Part shown: piece after piece, positions 44,100 to 52,925 of the stretch
Layout of the letters: each line of letters starts with the position of its first letter
Numbering within the stretch: position 1 is the stretch's first letter
Source of the DNA: CAZUXY01 sp964624235
GTDB lineage: Bacteria > Spirochaetota > UBA4802 > UBA5368
DNA length: 64,000 nucleotides
Direction: 5' to 3'
Assembly: GCA_964624235.1 (NCBI GenBank)
Contig: CAZUXY010000003.1
Span: 45,019-109,018 of the forward strand
The notes under the pieces: model-generated
The model's database searches: none
Told to the model about the DNA's origin: nothing
The model's input: the letters and a program-made list of their open reading frames with translations, nothing else
Made by a program: the position numbers and the translations under genes

Positions 44100-44315
44100 A
44101 TGGCAGAACAAATTGATGTACGTGGACTTTCCTGTCCGCAACCGGTATTTGAGACCAGAAAGAAGATTCAGGCCCTTGGGAAAGGTGTAATAGAGATTGT
44201 CTGCGATTCCGGTACGGCCAGGGACAATATTACCCGTCTGGCAGATCATGAGGGTTGGACCGTATCGATTAATGAAAACAATGATGAGTTTATTATTACT
44301 CTGCAGAAAGTGTAA
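44100..44315 (+). CDS. yedF: TusA/SirA-like sulfur-selenium carrier (YedF N-terminal type)
   Basis: A 71-aa protein of the SirA/TusA fold. The conserved DVRGLSCPQPVFETRK places the acceptor cysteine at the CPxP motif; it can carry persulfide or perselenide. It corresponds to the N-terminal half of YedF of selenium gene clusters but lacks the DsrE-like C-terminal half. GAAGGAG precedes the ATG strongly. It lies 12 bases after yedE and 34 before the desulfurase gene. Confidence 0.9.
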   Translation: MAEQIDVRGLSCPQPVFETRKKIQALGKGVIEIVCDSGTARDNITRLADHEGWTVSINENNDEFIITLQKV

Positions 44316-44349
44316 TCGTTCGTAACGAAGATTAACTATTAAAGTTCTT

Positions 44350-45519
44350 ATGAATCGGTCTGAAATCATATATCTTGATAATGCCGCAAGTTCGTGGCCG
44401 AAACCTGAAGGTGTTGAACATGCGATGAAGCATTTCATGTCACAGGTAGGCGCAAATCCCGGAAGGTCAGGCCATGAACTGTCCATCACAGCGGGACGCA
44501 TTCTGTACGAAACCAGGGAAAAAATAGCCTGTCTATTCAACGAAGAAGATCCTCTGCGGATAGTATTCACCGGTAACGCCACTGAAAGTATCAATTGTGT
44601 ACTTTTTGGTTATCTCAAATCCGGAGACCATGTCATTACCACCGGTATGGAACATAACTCGATGATGCGTCCATTGAGAATGCTGGAAAATAATGGTGTA
44701 GAGATTACGGTGCTTCCCTGTAACAGGAGTGGATACCTTTATCCCCCGGATATATGCAGGGCCTTTAGAAAAAATACGGTACTGATCGCGATAAATCATG
44801 GGTCCAATGTCAGCGGCACCCTCCAGTCCCTACACGAAATAGGAGCCATTTCTCGGGAAAAGGGGTCGCTTTTACTGGTTGATGCAGCACAAACTGCAGG
44901 CTCTGTTCCGATAGATATGAAAGCAGACGGCATTGATTTACTGGCATTTACCGGGCATAAGGGATTGTATGGACCGCAGGGTACAGGCGGCCTGGTAATC
45001 GGGGAAAGAGTTCCCCTGGATCGTCTTGATCCGCTCAAGTATGGAGGAACGGGAAGCAGGTCGGAATTTGAGATCCAACCTGATTTCCTACCTGATAAAT
45101 ATGAAAGCGGAACCCCCAATACGGTCGGTATCGCCGGACTGGGGGCAGGTGTTGATTTTGTGTTACGCACCGGGGTCGATGTAATACATCGCTATGAAAA
45201 AGTCCTTTTCCGATCAATGCTCGAAGGACTTATGGAAATTGATGATATTATCGTTTATTGGAACGGAGATGAAGAAAAACAATTATCCACATTTTCTTTT
45301 AACTCTAAAAGTATCCCGCCGAATGATCTGGGATTCAGATTGAACAGCGAATTCGGCATTATGACCAGAGTAGGACTGCATTGCTGCCCGGCAGCTCACA
45401 GGACACTGGGAACATTTCCTGGGGGAACTGTGAGGCTGAGTCCAGGATATTTCAACACCCTTCAAGAAGTAAGCACTACCCTGTCCGCGATAAAAAATAT
45501 CACCGGTGCTGATTACTGA
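44350..45519 (+). CDS. Cysteine desulfurase / selenocysteine lyase (SufS-CsdB-like)
   Basis: A 389-aa PLP enzyme of class V aminotransferase fold. The N-terminal IYLDNAASSWPKPEGV, the PLP lysine in FTGHKGLYGPQGTGG, and the catalytic cysteine in RVGLHCCPAAHRTLGT are all present, together with VDAAQTAGSVPIDMK. In this gene neighbourhood (YedE, YedF-like carrier, DUF3343) it probably liberates selenium from selenocysteine or sulfur from cysteine for the carrier; the sequence alone cannot separate the two. It is followed two bases after its stop by the DUF3343 gene. Confidence 0.93.
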   Translation: MNRSEIIYLDNAASSWPKPEGVEHAMKHFMSQVGANPGRSGHELSITAGRILYETREKIACLFNEEDPLRIVFTGNATESINCVLFGYLKSGDHVITTGMEHNSMMRPLRMLENNGVEITVLPCNRSGYLYPPDICRAFRKNTVLIAINHGSNVSGTLQSLHEIGAISREKGSLLLVDAAQTAGSVPIDMKADGIDLLAFTGHKGLYGPQGTGGLVIGERVPLDRLDPLKYGGTGSRSEFEIQPDFLPDKYESGTPNTVGIAGLGAGVDFVLRTGVDVIHRYEKVLFRSMLEGLMEIDDIIVYWNGDEEKQLSTFSFNSKSIPPNDLGFRLNSEFGIMTRVGLHCCPAAHRTLGTFPGGTVRLSPGYFNTLQEVSTTLSAIKNITGADY

Positions 45520-45521
45520 CT

Positions 45522-45743
45522 ATGGACGATTACAGCGTGATTCTTTTCTATTCTACAAGCTCCGCCCTGAGGATGGAAAAAATCTGTAAAGGAAAAAACA
45601 TCAGCATCACCCTGATGCCGGTTCCCAGACATCTGAGTTCCGATTGCGGCATTTGTCTGCGTTTTGAATCCATAAACACCAGTGATATTCTTTCTTTGCT
45701 TACATTAAACCATGTGGAATACGAGAGCATACGCGAACTCTGA
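45522..45743 (+). CDS. DUF3343 putative Se/S carrier protein
   Basis: A 73-aa protein of DUF3343, recurrent in selenium clusters. The hallmark Cys pair lies in the PVPRHLSSDCGICLRFES segment; the remainder is alpha/beta (VILFYSTSSALRMEKI). It likely binds persulfide or perselenide. It starts two bases after the desulfurase stop and ends the cluster. Confidence 0.85.
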   Translation: MDDYSVILFYSTSSALRMEKICKGKNISITLMPVPRHLSSDCGICLRFESINTSDILSLLTLNHVEYESIREL

Positions 45744-45980
45744 ATCACTCTACAGCGCATAATACTGTATCATTTACTTAATCATTTCCATTTCAATATA
45801 TGTTTCCCCGGTTTATCAACATTTCTGAAGATTGCCAGCGGTTTTCATGTATAAATGAATTGTATTTATTATTGATCTGTATGTGCAGGAAATTTTATAT
45901 ATTTAATGTTCATTTTCAGGTTCTGCGCTATCATGTTGAATATTGATTGCATTGCATTCCGTGTTAACAGGGTGAGTCAT

Positions 45981-46280
45981 ATGTTATCAGAAGATGAAAA
46001 AATCTTAGATTTCGGCACCTATCGCAAACTCAAGGAAATTGAACAGAACCTGAGAGAAGAAATGGACAATAAAAACCTGGAACTCACTGAGTTGATTAAC
46101 AAGAAAGATGAATATATAATTCATCTGCTCAGGATACTTCTGTCGAAGGTTGATTCAATAGATACTGCCGCGCAGAATCGTACTGCAGGAGTTCAGGAAG
46201 AGCCCGAGGAAAGAAAAAGCAAATCTCATGGTATTCTGCGTATGCTGAATAATTCACTTTCAAACTATATCGGTATTTGA
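45981..46280 (+). CDS. Small coiled-coil protein
   Basis: A 99-aa protein, mostly one long charged helix (FGTYRKLKEIEQNLREEMDN onward, about 15-60), with a Glu/Lys/Ser C-terminal tail. AGGGTGA lies 8 bases before the ATG. No catalytic motif. Its last 21 bases overlap the end of cutA convergently. Function unknown. Confidence 0.7.
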   Translation: MLSEDEKILDFGTYRKLKEIEQNLREEMDNKNLELTELINKKDEYIIHLLRILLSKVDSIDTAAQNRTAGVQEEPEERKSKSHGILRMLNNSLSNYIGI

Positions 46281-46616
46281 TTCATATTGTGTGGATTCGT
46301 CTATCCATCGAAGATATGGGACATGTCCCTGCAGCAGGGGTACTGAAATAATTTCCGGTACCTCATAGGGGTGGTGAGCCTTAATTTCCTTTTCGATAAG
46401 TTTGAAAAGGTACCCTCTGCTTTTAATTAACATCAGGCATTCCTGATCCCGGCAAATTTCTCCTTTCCACCGATAAATGGAAGTTAATCCTTCAATTATA
46501 TTGATGCAAGCGGCAAGCTTGTGCTGAACAAGTCTGTCGGCAATGGCCGCTGCCACTTCTTTTGTGGGTGATGTGCAGAACAGCATAATATGACTGCTTT
46601 CTGTTTCTACGGTCAT
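46260..46616 (-). CDS. cutA: Divalent-cation tolerance protein CutA
   Basis: A 118-aa CutA1-type trimeric protein. Recognisable segments are HIMLFCTSPTKEVAAAIADR, KLAACINIIEGLTSIYRWKG and HPYEVPEIISVPL. CutA is linked to copper tolerance but its molecular role is unclear. ATG at 46616 with AGGAG upstream is preferred to a start at 46685. Confidence 0.9.
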   Translation of the reverse strand: MTVETESSHIMLFCTSPTKEVAAAIADRLVQHKLAACINIIEGLTSIYRWKGEICRDQECLMLIKSRGYLFKLIEKEIKAHHPYEVPEIISVPLLQGHVPYLRWIDESTQYESNTDIV

Positions 46617-46816
46617 TGAGCTTATCTCCTCTTCTAATGATAGTATAGTATAACCTGCGTCCGGGTGTGATATTAAAATCCTCATGATGTTGAAGCGGCC
46701 ATTTCCATAAATGCAATACTTTTTCTTTCAAAACGGTTCTTTTTGCACATTTCGCTTGATCTTACTCACTTGGTGTAGCAATAACATGTTCATACATATA
46801 ACGAATGGAGATGGTA

Positions 46817-47974
46817 ATGGTGAAATTACTGATCTGGACTCTAGTGGTAATGAATTCATGGAAGGATGTACAGGGACCACAGGGAAATAAAGAATATATC
46901 ATCTGCGGTGCCAATACGCTGCAACGAATATATTACAACACCAGTTCAAATTTCAGTCGTTATCATAACGGGCTGAGGGCGATCGATTCAAATCCTGATA
47001 CATCCTGGATCTCAGACTGTTCCCATAAAGCCCAGTGGCTTGAAATTGATTTCGGTACTAAAAGAATAATGAATAAAATTGTGGTTGTCCCTGGGAAAAA
47101 AGACGGATATTGGACCATAAAATATTTCGTTTTACAGTTTTATCATGAAGACAAATGGTTCAATTTTTCGAGAATTAATCTTCATTACGAAAACAAGGAC
47201 ACGGGTTTTTTCAGCAGGATTTTTGGAAAAAAACAGTACCGGAAGAAGGTCGAAATCGATCTGGGAGGAGTTGACGCAAGTAGGTATAGAATATTTATAC
47301 CAGATGATGCCTTGGTTAATGATTGTGTCGCTATAGCGGAGGTTGAAACTTATATTGGTAAAAACCGGTTGAAATATTTTGACGAACGGTTGAAAGGACT
47401 TTACCTGCCGATTAAAAACGGGTTTTTGCCTATAGACGATTACGGATATCCTAACGCGCCACGGAATTACAGAGGAGGCAGACATGCCGGACTCGACATC
47501 TATTATTATTATAAAGATAAGTCATACAAACCGGTGCTCGTCGATTTCACCACACCGGTTTACGCCGCTCAGGATGGTTTTGTAATACGTGCCGACTGGA
47601 AATATACCACTATGAATCCCGATGAATGGAAGAACCAGTCGAATTATTATCAGGTAAATCCCCGGACATTTGTAATGCGTTCCTTCGGAGGCCGTCAGGT
47701 ATGGCTGGACCATGAAAATGGCGTCGTAACCACCTATAACCATCTTTCACGTATCGATCCAGGGATTAAAAAAGGAACACGGGTTAAAAAGGGACAACGC
47801 ATTGGATGGGTCGGGAATTCCGGCCTTTACGGAGAAGCAGCAGGAAAAAGTTATGGGGCCCATCTGCATTTTGAAATCTGGGTCGATGGTTTTTTTCTGG
47901 GTTACGGTATGGATATTAAGGATGTAAGAAAATATTTTTCCTGGATTTTTTCCGTATCGGATCAGGGAGGATAA
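46817..47974 (+). CDS. Exported discoidin-like/M23 metallopeptidase
   Basis: A 385-aa protein with an N-terminal signal sequence. Residues about 35-180 match a discoidin-type (NADase-like glycan-binding or F5/8 type C) jelly roll: AIDSNPDTSWISDCS, WLEIDFGTKRIM and ASRYRIFIPDDA. Residues about 220-375 are an M23/LytM endopeptidase with a complete zinc site: GRHAGLDIYY (His, Asp), VVTTYNHLSRI and GAHLHFEIWVDG (HxH). It is probably secreted or periplasmic and cleaves peptidoglycan crosslinks. ATG at 46817 has GGAG 6 bases upstream; ATGs at 46805 and 46811 are alternatives. Confidence 0.86.
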   Translation: MVKLLIWTLVVMNSWKDVQGPQGNKEYIICGANTLQRIYYNTSSNFSRYHNGLRAIDSNPDTSWISDCSHKAQWLEIDFGTKRIMNKIVVVPGKKDGYWTIKYFVLQFYHEDKWFNFSRINLHYENKDTGFFSRIFGKKQYRKKVEIDLGGVDASRYRIFIPDDALVNDCVAIAEVETYIGKNRLKYFDERLKGLYLPIKNGFLPIDDYGYPNAPRNYRGGRHAGLDIYYYYKDKSYKPVLVDFTTPVYAAQDGFVIRADWKYTTMNPDEWKNQSNYYQVNPRTFVMRSFGGRQVWLDHENGVVTTYNHLSRIDPGIKKGTRVKKGQRIGWVGNSGLYGEAAGKSYGAHLHFEIWVDGFFLGYGMDIKDVRKYFSWIFSVSDQGG

Positions 47975-48055
47975 TCCGCTTCGGTATCATCTTATTTTAT
48001 TAAACACAGGCATGCTGTTGAGTGATACATCTGGGGAGATTTCCACAATCCAGTG

Positions 48056-48084
48056 CTTTGTCAATATATTAAGAGTGGTATAAT
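48056..48084 (+). promoter_or_regulatory. Candidate promoter of the PTS IIA-like gene
   Basis: A perfect -10 TATAAT (48079-48084) lies 88 bases before the ATG; possible -35 hexamers are CTTTGT (48056-48061, 17-base spacer) or TTGTCA (48058-48063, 15-base spacer). Confidence 0.45.
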
Positions 48085-48171
48085 AAATGCTTGCTGTTCA
48101 GATGCAGAAGAGTTTATTTTACAATCGTAGGATCTTTAAAAAATTCAGATAGCAGCGGGTAGCGGTATTTT

Positions 48172-48621
48172 ATGAAAGAAATAAAATATTACACGAGTGC
48201 TCATTTTATTAAAAAGCTGAAAGCAATGAATAAATTCAAATCGATAGAAGAACTTGCACAGGTGTTTAAAGGCAGTGAAATCTGCGGAAACACTGATGAA
48301 CTTGTAGCGGCCCTGATAGAAAGGGAAAAGATTATGAGCACTGGTATAGGATTCGGAATCGCAATACCTCATGCAAAAATCAAATCGGTTAAAGAAATCG
48401 CTTTCGCAATAGGAATCTCCAGAAAGGGTATTAACTTCGATTCGCTTGACGGAAAACCGGTCAACCTGATAATACTGGTGGCAGCCGGAGAACGCCAGCA
48501 CAAGGACTATCTTAAACTATTATCAAGGATAATGTCTTATTTAAAAGATGAGAAGATTCGTAAGAGAATAATACATGCAGATAATCCTGAAAAGATAATC
48601 GAACTTTTTAACGAAGATTAG
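48172..48621 (+). CDS. PTS IIA-like protein of the fructose/nitrogen (PtsN) type
   Basis: A 149-aa cytosolic EIIA domain. The phosphorylatable histidine lies in IGFGIAIPHAKIKSVKEI; the N-terminal IEELAQVFKGSEICGNTDEL and C-terminal HKDYLKLLSRIMSYLKD segments fit. No EIIB, EIIC or HPr gene is adjacent, which favours a regulatory PtsN-like role, for example in potassium or ion control. It is convergent with the neighbouring ClC gene by 18 bases. Confidence 0.87.
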   Translation: MKEIKYYTSAHFIKKLKAMNKFKSIEELAQVFKGSEICGNTDELVAALIEREKIMSTGIGFGIAIPHAKIKSVKEIAFAIGISRKGINFDSLDGKPVNLIILVAAGERQHKDYLKLLSRIMSYLKDEKIRKRIIHADNPEKIIELFNED

Positions 48622-48639
48622 GTTTCATTTATATATCGT

Positions 48640-50712
48640 TCACACCAGTCCCTTTACCAGGTTGATTTTACCAATTTCACCCGCGATAATCAGGGAATCA
48701 TTGTATTCAATGATATAATCTGGATTTGGAATAGCCTTTATTTTGGTTCCCTGGGGCGTATTATTTCTTATGAGCAGTACATCGACTCCATAGCAGGCCC
48801 TGATGTTCAGTGTTTTAATTGATTTTCCGACAAATGCCTGGGGTGCGGGGATTTCGGTGAGTGCGTATCCCTCCATAAAATGCACATCCTTGTCGATGTT
48901 CTTCATCGTGATTCTACTGGAAAAAGTACTGGTGATGTCTCTTTTCTCGATTTCCTTGTTATAAGCATCCAGTATGTCCTTGCGCCAGATCATACCGATG
49001 AGTTTGTTATGTTTCTTTCTATCGATAACCGGCAGTCCATCAAGGTCAAAACGCGTCATTTTTTCGAGCACCGACTGGCAGTTATCGCCGGCTATAACGC
49101 TGTCATAATCAGGGACGGCTATATCCTTCGCGATCAGCAGATCCTGTAAAATATCACGGTCAAAAAGGTGATCTTTTACATCATAAATTGAAAGCATACC
49201 TGTTAGTGTGCCACGCCTGTTTATTATGGGGAAATAAGGATGGGTACCTCCGATTACACGGTTGACCACTTCTGAAAAATTACTGGTCTCTTCAATCGAA
49301 TCTACCTGGGTAGAATAAACATCTTTAACGTAGATTGATTTCATTATGTTAGTTTCTGTGCCGTCCCTGATCTGAATGTTCCGCAGCAGCAGTTTTAAGG
49401 TATAAATTGATTCTCGTGATAGTTTGGTCGAGAATATTGTGCTTATAATACAGGTAAACATCAATGGCAGAATGATATTGTAATCATTGGTCATTTCAAA
49501 TACAATGATTATGGCGGTAATCGGTGCGTGGGTTGTACCCGCTACCATTCCGCCCATTCCCACAAGCGCATATGCACCGGGAGAAACCGGTATCTCCGGA
49601 AAAAGGATTTTCATCATCCAACCGAAAAAACATCCACAAACTGCTCCCAGGAACAGTGATGGTGCGAATATCCCTCCGGACCCCCCCGAACCCAGTGTAA
49701 TCGAGGTGGCCAGGATTTTCGCCGGGATGAGTATCAATGCGATGAGCATGATCATGCGTCCATGAAGAGCATCGTTGATTGAATCGTACCCGATGCCCAT
49801 TATCTGCGGAAACCAGAGTGCTATGATACCGATTATCAACCCGCCGAAAGCCGGTTTTATGTAATCCGGGACGGGGATTTTTTTATCGAATAAATCTTCT
49901 GAAAAGTACAGTACCTTTATGAAAGAATATGCGACCAGCCCGCACAATAATCCCAGTGCCAGGTAGAAAATGAGCTCATAGGGGCTCTGAAGCTGGTACT
50001 TGGGGACGGTAAAAGCGGCGAAATTGCCCTCATAATGGTGCGATACGACCGTTGCAACCACAGAGGAGATCACTATCGGGGAGAATTGTGTAAAACCGAA
50101 ATCGCCCAGAATGATCTCAACGGCGAACAACGCTCCGGCTATCGGGGCATTGAATGCGGCGGCAATTCCTGCGGCTGCACCGCAACCGACAAAGGTCTTG
50201 AGGCGGGAAGAGGATACTCTGAGAAACTGCCCTATCGTGGAGCCCAGGCTCGAGCCTATCTGAATTATGGGACCCTCACGTCCTACTGAACCGCCGGTAC
50301 CAATGGTTATGGCCGATGCAATGGCTTTCACGAAAGCAACGCGGGGACGTATTATTCCGCCTTTCAGTATTACCGCCTGCATTACCTCGGGCACACCATG
50401 CCCCTTGGCTTCCTTTGCAAAAAAGTATATTATGGGACCGACGATTACGCCACCTGTTACCGGTGCGATTATTTTAATATACCATGGCGCCGCGATGATG
50501 TTTTCCAGCAGGGATGAGTTCCCTGGGAATGATAATCCTGAAAACAAATTTATCATGAAGCGTATTGCAATCGCCCCGAAGCCGGAGAATATCCCAATGA
50601 ATATTGCCACTATAATCATAAAGGTGTGTTCGGTCATTTTAGCACGATCAAACAATTGGGAAGTTTTCTTGGAAAGGAAAACGTAGTAATGTTTAAGCAG
50701 TTCGAATATCAA
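48640..50712 (-). CDS. ClC-family chloride channel/transporter with CBS pair and TrkA-C domain
   Basis: A 690-aa membrane protein. About 1-440: ClC core with AKGHGVPEVMQAV, the anion-path glutamate in GSVGREGPIIQIGSSLGS, GSGGSGGIFAPSLFLGA and IGYDSINDALH. About 450-575: two CBS domains that normally bind adenylates. About 590-690: a TrkA-C/RCK-C domain (FVGKSIKTLNIRACYGVDVL, IEYNDSLIIAG), a ligand-sensing addition seen in some ClC proteins. Residues distinguishing channels from H+-exchangers were not settled. It is divergent from the second ClC gene 178 bases away. Confidence 0.93.
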   Translation of the reverse strand: MIFELLKHYYVFLSKKTSQLFDRAKMTEHTFMIIVAIFIGIFSGFGAIAIRFMINLFSGLSFPGNSSLLENIIAAPWYIKIIAPVTGGVIVGPIIYFFAKEAKGHGVPEVMQAVILKGGIIRPRVAFVKAIASAITIGTGGSVGREGPIIQIGSSLGSTIGQFLRVSSSRLKTFVGCGAAAGIAAAFNAPIAGALFAVEIILGDFGFTQFSPIVISSVVATVVSHHYEGNFAAFTVPKYQLQSPYELIFYLALGLLCGLVAYSFIKVLYFSEDLFDKKIPVPDYIKPAFGGLIIGIIALWFPQIMGIGYDSINDALHGRMIMLIALILIPAKILATSITLGSGGSGGIFAPSLFLGAVCGCFFGWMMKILFPEIPVSPGAYALVGMGGMVAGTTHAPITAIIIVFEMTNDYNIILPLMFTCIISTIFSTKLSRESIYTLKLLLRNIQIRDGTETNIMKSIYVKDVYSTQVDSIEETSNFSEVVNRVIGGTHPYFPIINRRGTLTGMLSIYDVKDHLFDRDILQDLLIAKDIAVPDYDSVIAGDNCQSVLEKMTRFDLDGLPVIDRKKHNKLIGMIWRKDILDAYNKEIEKRDITSTFSSRITMKNIDKDVHFMEGYALTEIPAPQAFVGKSIKTLNIRACYGVDVLLIRNNTPQGTKIKAIPNPDYIIEYNDSLIIAGEIGKINLVKGLV

Positions 50713-50890
50713 GAATGCTTTACCTGCTGAAGGAAATAATGCTATAGTGAGTAGAAATTAAGCTAAAAGTATAAGTCAATTATAAATCTGTTTATCTATA
50801 TAATGTTCTTAATGGAAATTTTTTTACAAAAAAACCTTGAACTTGAAGACATAGCCGTTTAATCGTACTGATCTTTTGTCGGGAGAAGTC

Positions 50891-52714
50891 ATGAAAAAAG
50901 GAAAAATTACATTCCCTGGAATTCTTGCAGGTGAATATCTTTATCGTTTCCAGAGAAAGTTCCGTGAGTACTATCTTAAATCCGATATATCAAGGTATAT
51001 TGCTCATATTATATTTTCGCTGATACTCGGTCTATTCGCCGGTTGTGCCGCGATACTTTTTCATTATCTGCTGAATGTCGCGGGAAGATACCTCGACCCC
51101 GCCGATTTCTTGAACGGGGAAATGACTGATCATGTTTTCATATTCATTATTCCGGTGGCCGGCGGTATTCTTGTCGCGGCTATGACCAGACTTTTCCCGA
51201 CAATTGCCAAAGAGAAAGGTGTGGTCAGCGTCATAAAGGCGGTAATCATCAATAATGGTCTTATCCCCCTCAAGGTAACCCTGTTTCATTTATTTGCTCC
51301 GATAATATCCCTTGGTTTCGGCGCTCCTTTGGGCCCGGAAGGGCCGGCAGCCAAGATCGGTAGCGGCATGGGCTCTTTAATGTCTCAGATTTTCAGGCTT
51401 AATCAGCGGGACATGCGTATGTATACGGCTGCCGGTGCCGGGGCGGCAATCTCGGCGGTGTTTAACGCTCCAATAGCCGGTGTCTTTTTCGGCATTGAAG
51501 TTATTCTAATGAACGATTTGAAGAACCAGGCTCTCAGTGCCCTCATCATTTCATCAGTGGTAGCGGATATTCTGTCCAGAGCGGTATTGGGCAACCACCA
51601 CTTATTCTTCATACCGGTTTACAGCACGGGAGCCATCAGTGATTTTCCATTCTTTATGATACTCGGTATACTCAGTGGTATTTGCTCAATGTGTTTTTTC
51701 TGGGGACGCAGTTTTTTTGACGATCTGTTCAGCCGGAAACTTAGGATCACAAATCCGTTCGTGAAGCTCATTCCGGTGACCGTACTATTCGGGCTGGTCC
51801 TTATCAGGTATCACCATCTCTTTGGTATCGGATACAACACCATCAATGCGGTATTAAATGGTAAAATTCTTCTTACCACTCTGGTATCGATTCTGATATT
51901 GAAGGTTGTGTTCATGTCCCTGTATCTTGAGGCGGGTGCCTACGGTGGTACGTTCGCACCATCCCTGGTGCTGGGTGTTTTACTTGGATACTCCTATGCC
52001 TCTGCTCTCAATCTGTTTCTTGGTTTAAATCTTGATCCAGTGGCATTTTCTCTGGTCGGTATGGGAGGAGTACTGGCGGGAGTCAATTCCATCCCCCTTA
52101 CTTCCATCCTGCTGGTGTTTGAAGTTACCAATGATTACCGGTTTATATTGCCTCTTATGCTTGTTTCGATATTTTCCTATCTCGTTACGGTTTATCTTAA
52201 TAAAGGAACACTCTACCAAAATGAACTACTCAAGCTAGGCATCGATATAAGTAAACGGGGAGAGGTAGATCTGCTTGGAAAAATCAAAGTCAGGGATTTG
52301 AAAAGAATTGAGTATGAAGTAATCAATCACAAAACCCCTTTCAGAGAGCTGATGCATGTCCTCATGGGGTCAGTATCGGGGGATGTGTTTGTGGTGGATG
52401 ATGACGGACTACTGGTGGGAGTTGTGTCGCTGAAGGAGGTAAGGCAGGCAATTGTATCAACCGACCTGGTGGATCTGCTCATTGCGCACGACATTACCAT
52501 TCCGGTTCCGGTAGTGACCGAGAACGATCCTGTATCGACCGCAATTAAGAAGATCGAGGTATACGATATAGAAACCATACCGGTAGTCAAATCGGAACAG
52601 GAACAGATAATTACCGGGGTGCTGACTCACCAGGACATTCTGGCCGCTTACAATACTCAGATCAACTCCTGTGAAATTGACCAGTTTCTCGTGAATTACT
52701 CAAACCGATCCTGA
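50891..52714 (+). CDS. ClC-family chloride channel/transporter with CBS pair
   Basis: A 607-aa ClC protein: N-terminal cytoplasmic segment, then a core with FGAPLGPEGPAAKIGSGMGS (gating glutamate in PEGP), GAGAAISAVFNAPIAGVFFG and GGTFAPSLVLGVLL, and a C-terminal CBS pair (about 475-600; VKDRDL-like segment and TAIKKIEVYDIETIPVVKSE). It lacks the RCK-C domain of its neighbour. ATG at 50891 has GGGAG upstream; an in-frame TTG at 50876 is less likely. Two ClC genes head to head suggest separate ion or pH tasks. Confidence 0.92.
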   Translation: MKKGKITFPGILAGEYLYRFQRKFREYYLKSDISRYIAHIIFSLILGLFAGCAAILFHYLLNVAGRYLDPADFLNGEMTDHVFIFIIPVAGGILVAAMTRLFPTIAKEKGVVSVIKAVIINNGLIPLKVTLFHLFAPIISLGFGAPLGPEGPAAKIGSGMGSLMSQIFRLNQRDMRMYTAAGAGAAISAVFNAPIAGVFFGIEVILMNDLKNQALSALIISSVVADILSRAVLGNHHLFFIPVYSTGAISDFPFFMILGILSGICSMCFFWGRSFFDDLFSRKLRITNPFVKLIPVTVLFGLVLIRYHHLFGIGYNTINAVLNGKILLTTLVSILILKVVFMSLYLEAGAYGGTFAPSLVLGVLLGYSYASALNLFLGLNLDPVAFSLVGMGGVLAGVNSIPLTSILLVFEVTNDYRFILPLMLVSIFSYLVTVYLNKGTLYQNELLKLGIDISKRGEVDLLGKIKVRDLKRIEYEVINHKTPFRELMHVLMGSVSGDVFVVDDDGLLVGVVSLKEVRQAIVSTDLVDLLIAHDITIPVPVVTENDPVSTAIKKIEVYDIETIPVVKSEQEQIITGVLTHQDILAAYNTQINSCEIDQFLVNYSNRS

Positions 52715-52925
52715 AATGTCGTTTCAGTGATAATATACAGGGTTGATGTATCTGTGTGAATAATGGTGGAATGTGATTCATCTCACTTTCAATAACGATA
52801 CCATAATGCAATTTACTTGACTTTTACGTGATGAGGAAACAATACCCTTAAGATTAAACTGTTTCAATGAAACGGTTGATCGATGACGGCAACGCATTAA
52901 AATTGATTTCATCTTTGAGGATACC

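Noticed and set aside
52857..52878. TGTTTCA-ATGAAACGG as a third parS-like or leader hairpin before leuS
   Set aside because: It lacks the central CG and is one base short for parS, and has no U-tract or T-box features.
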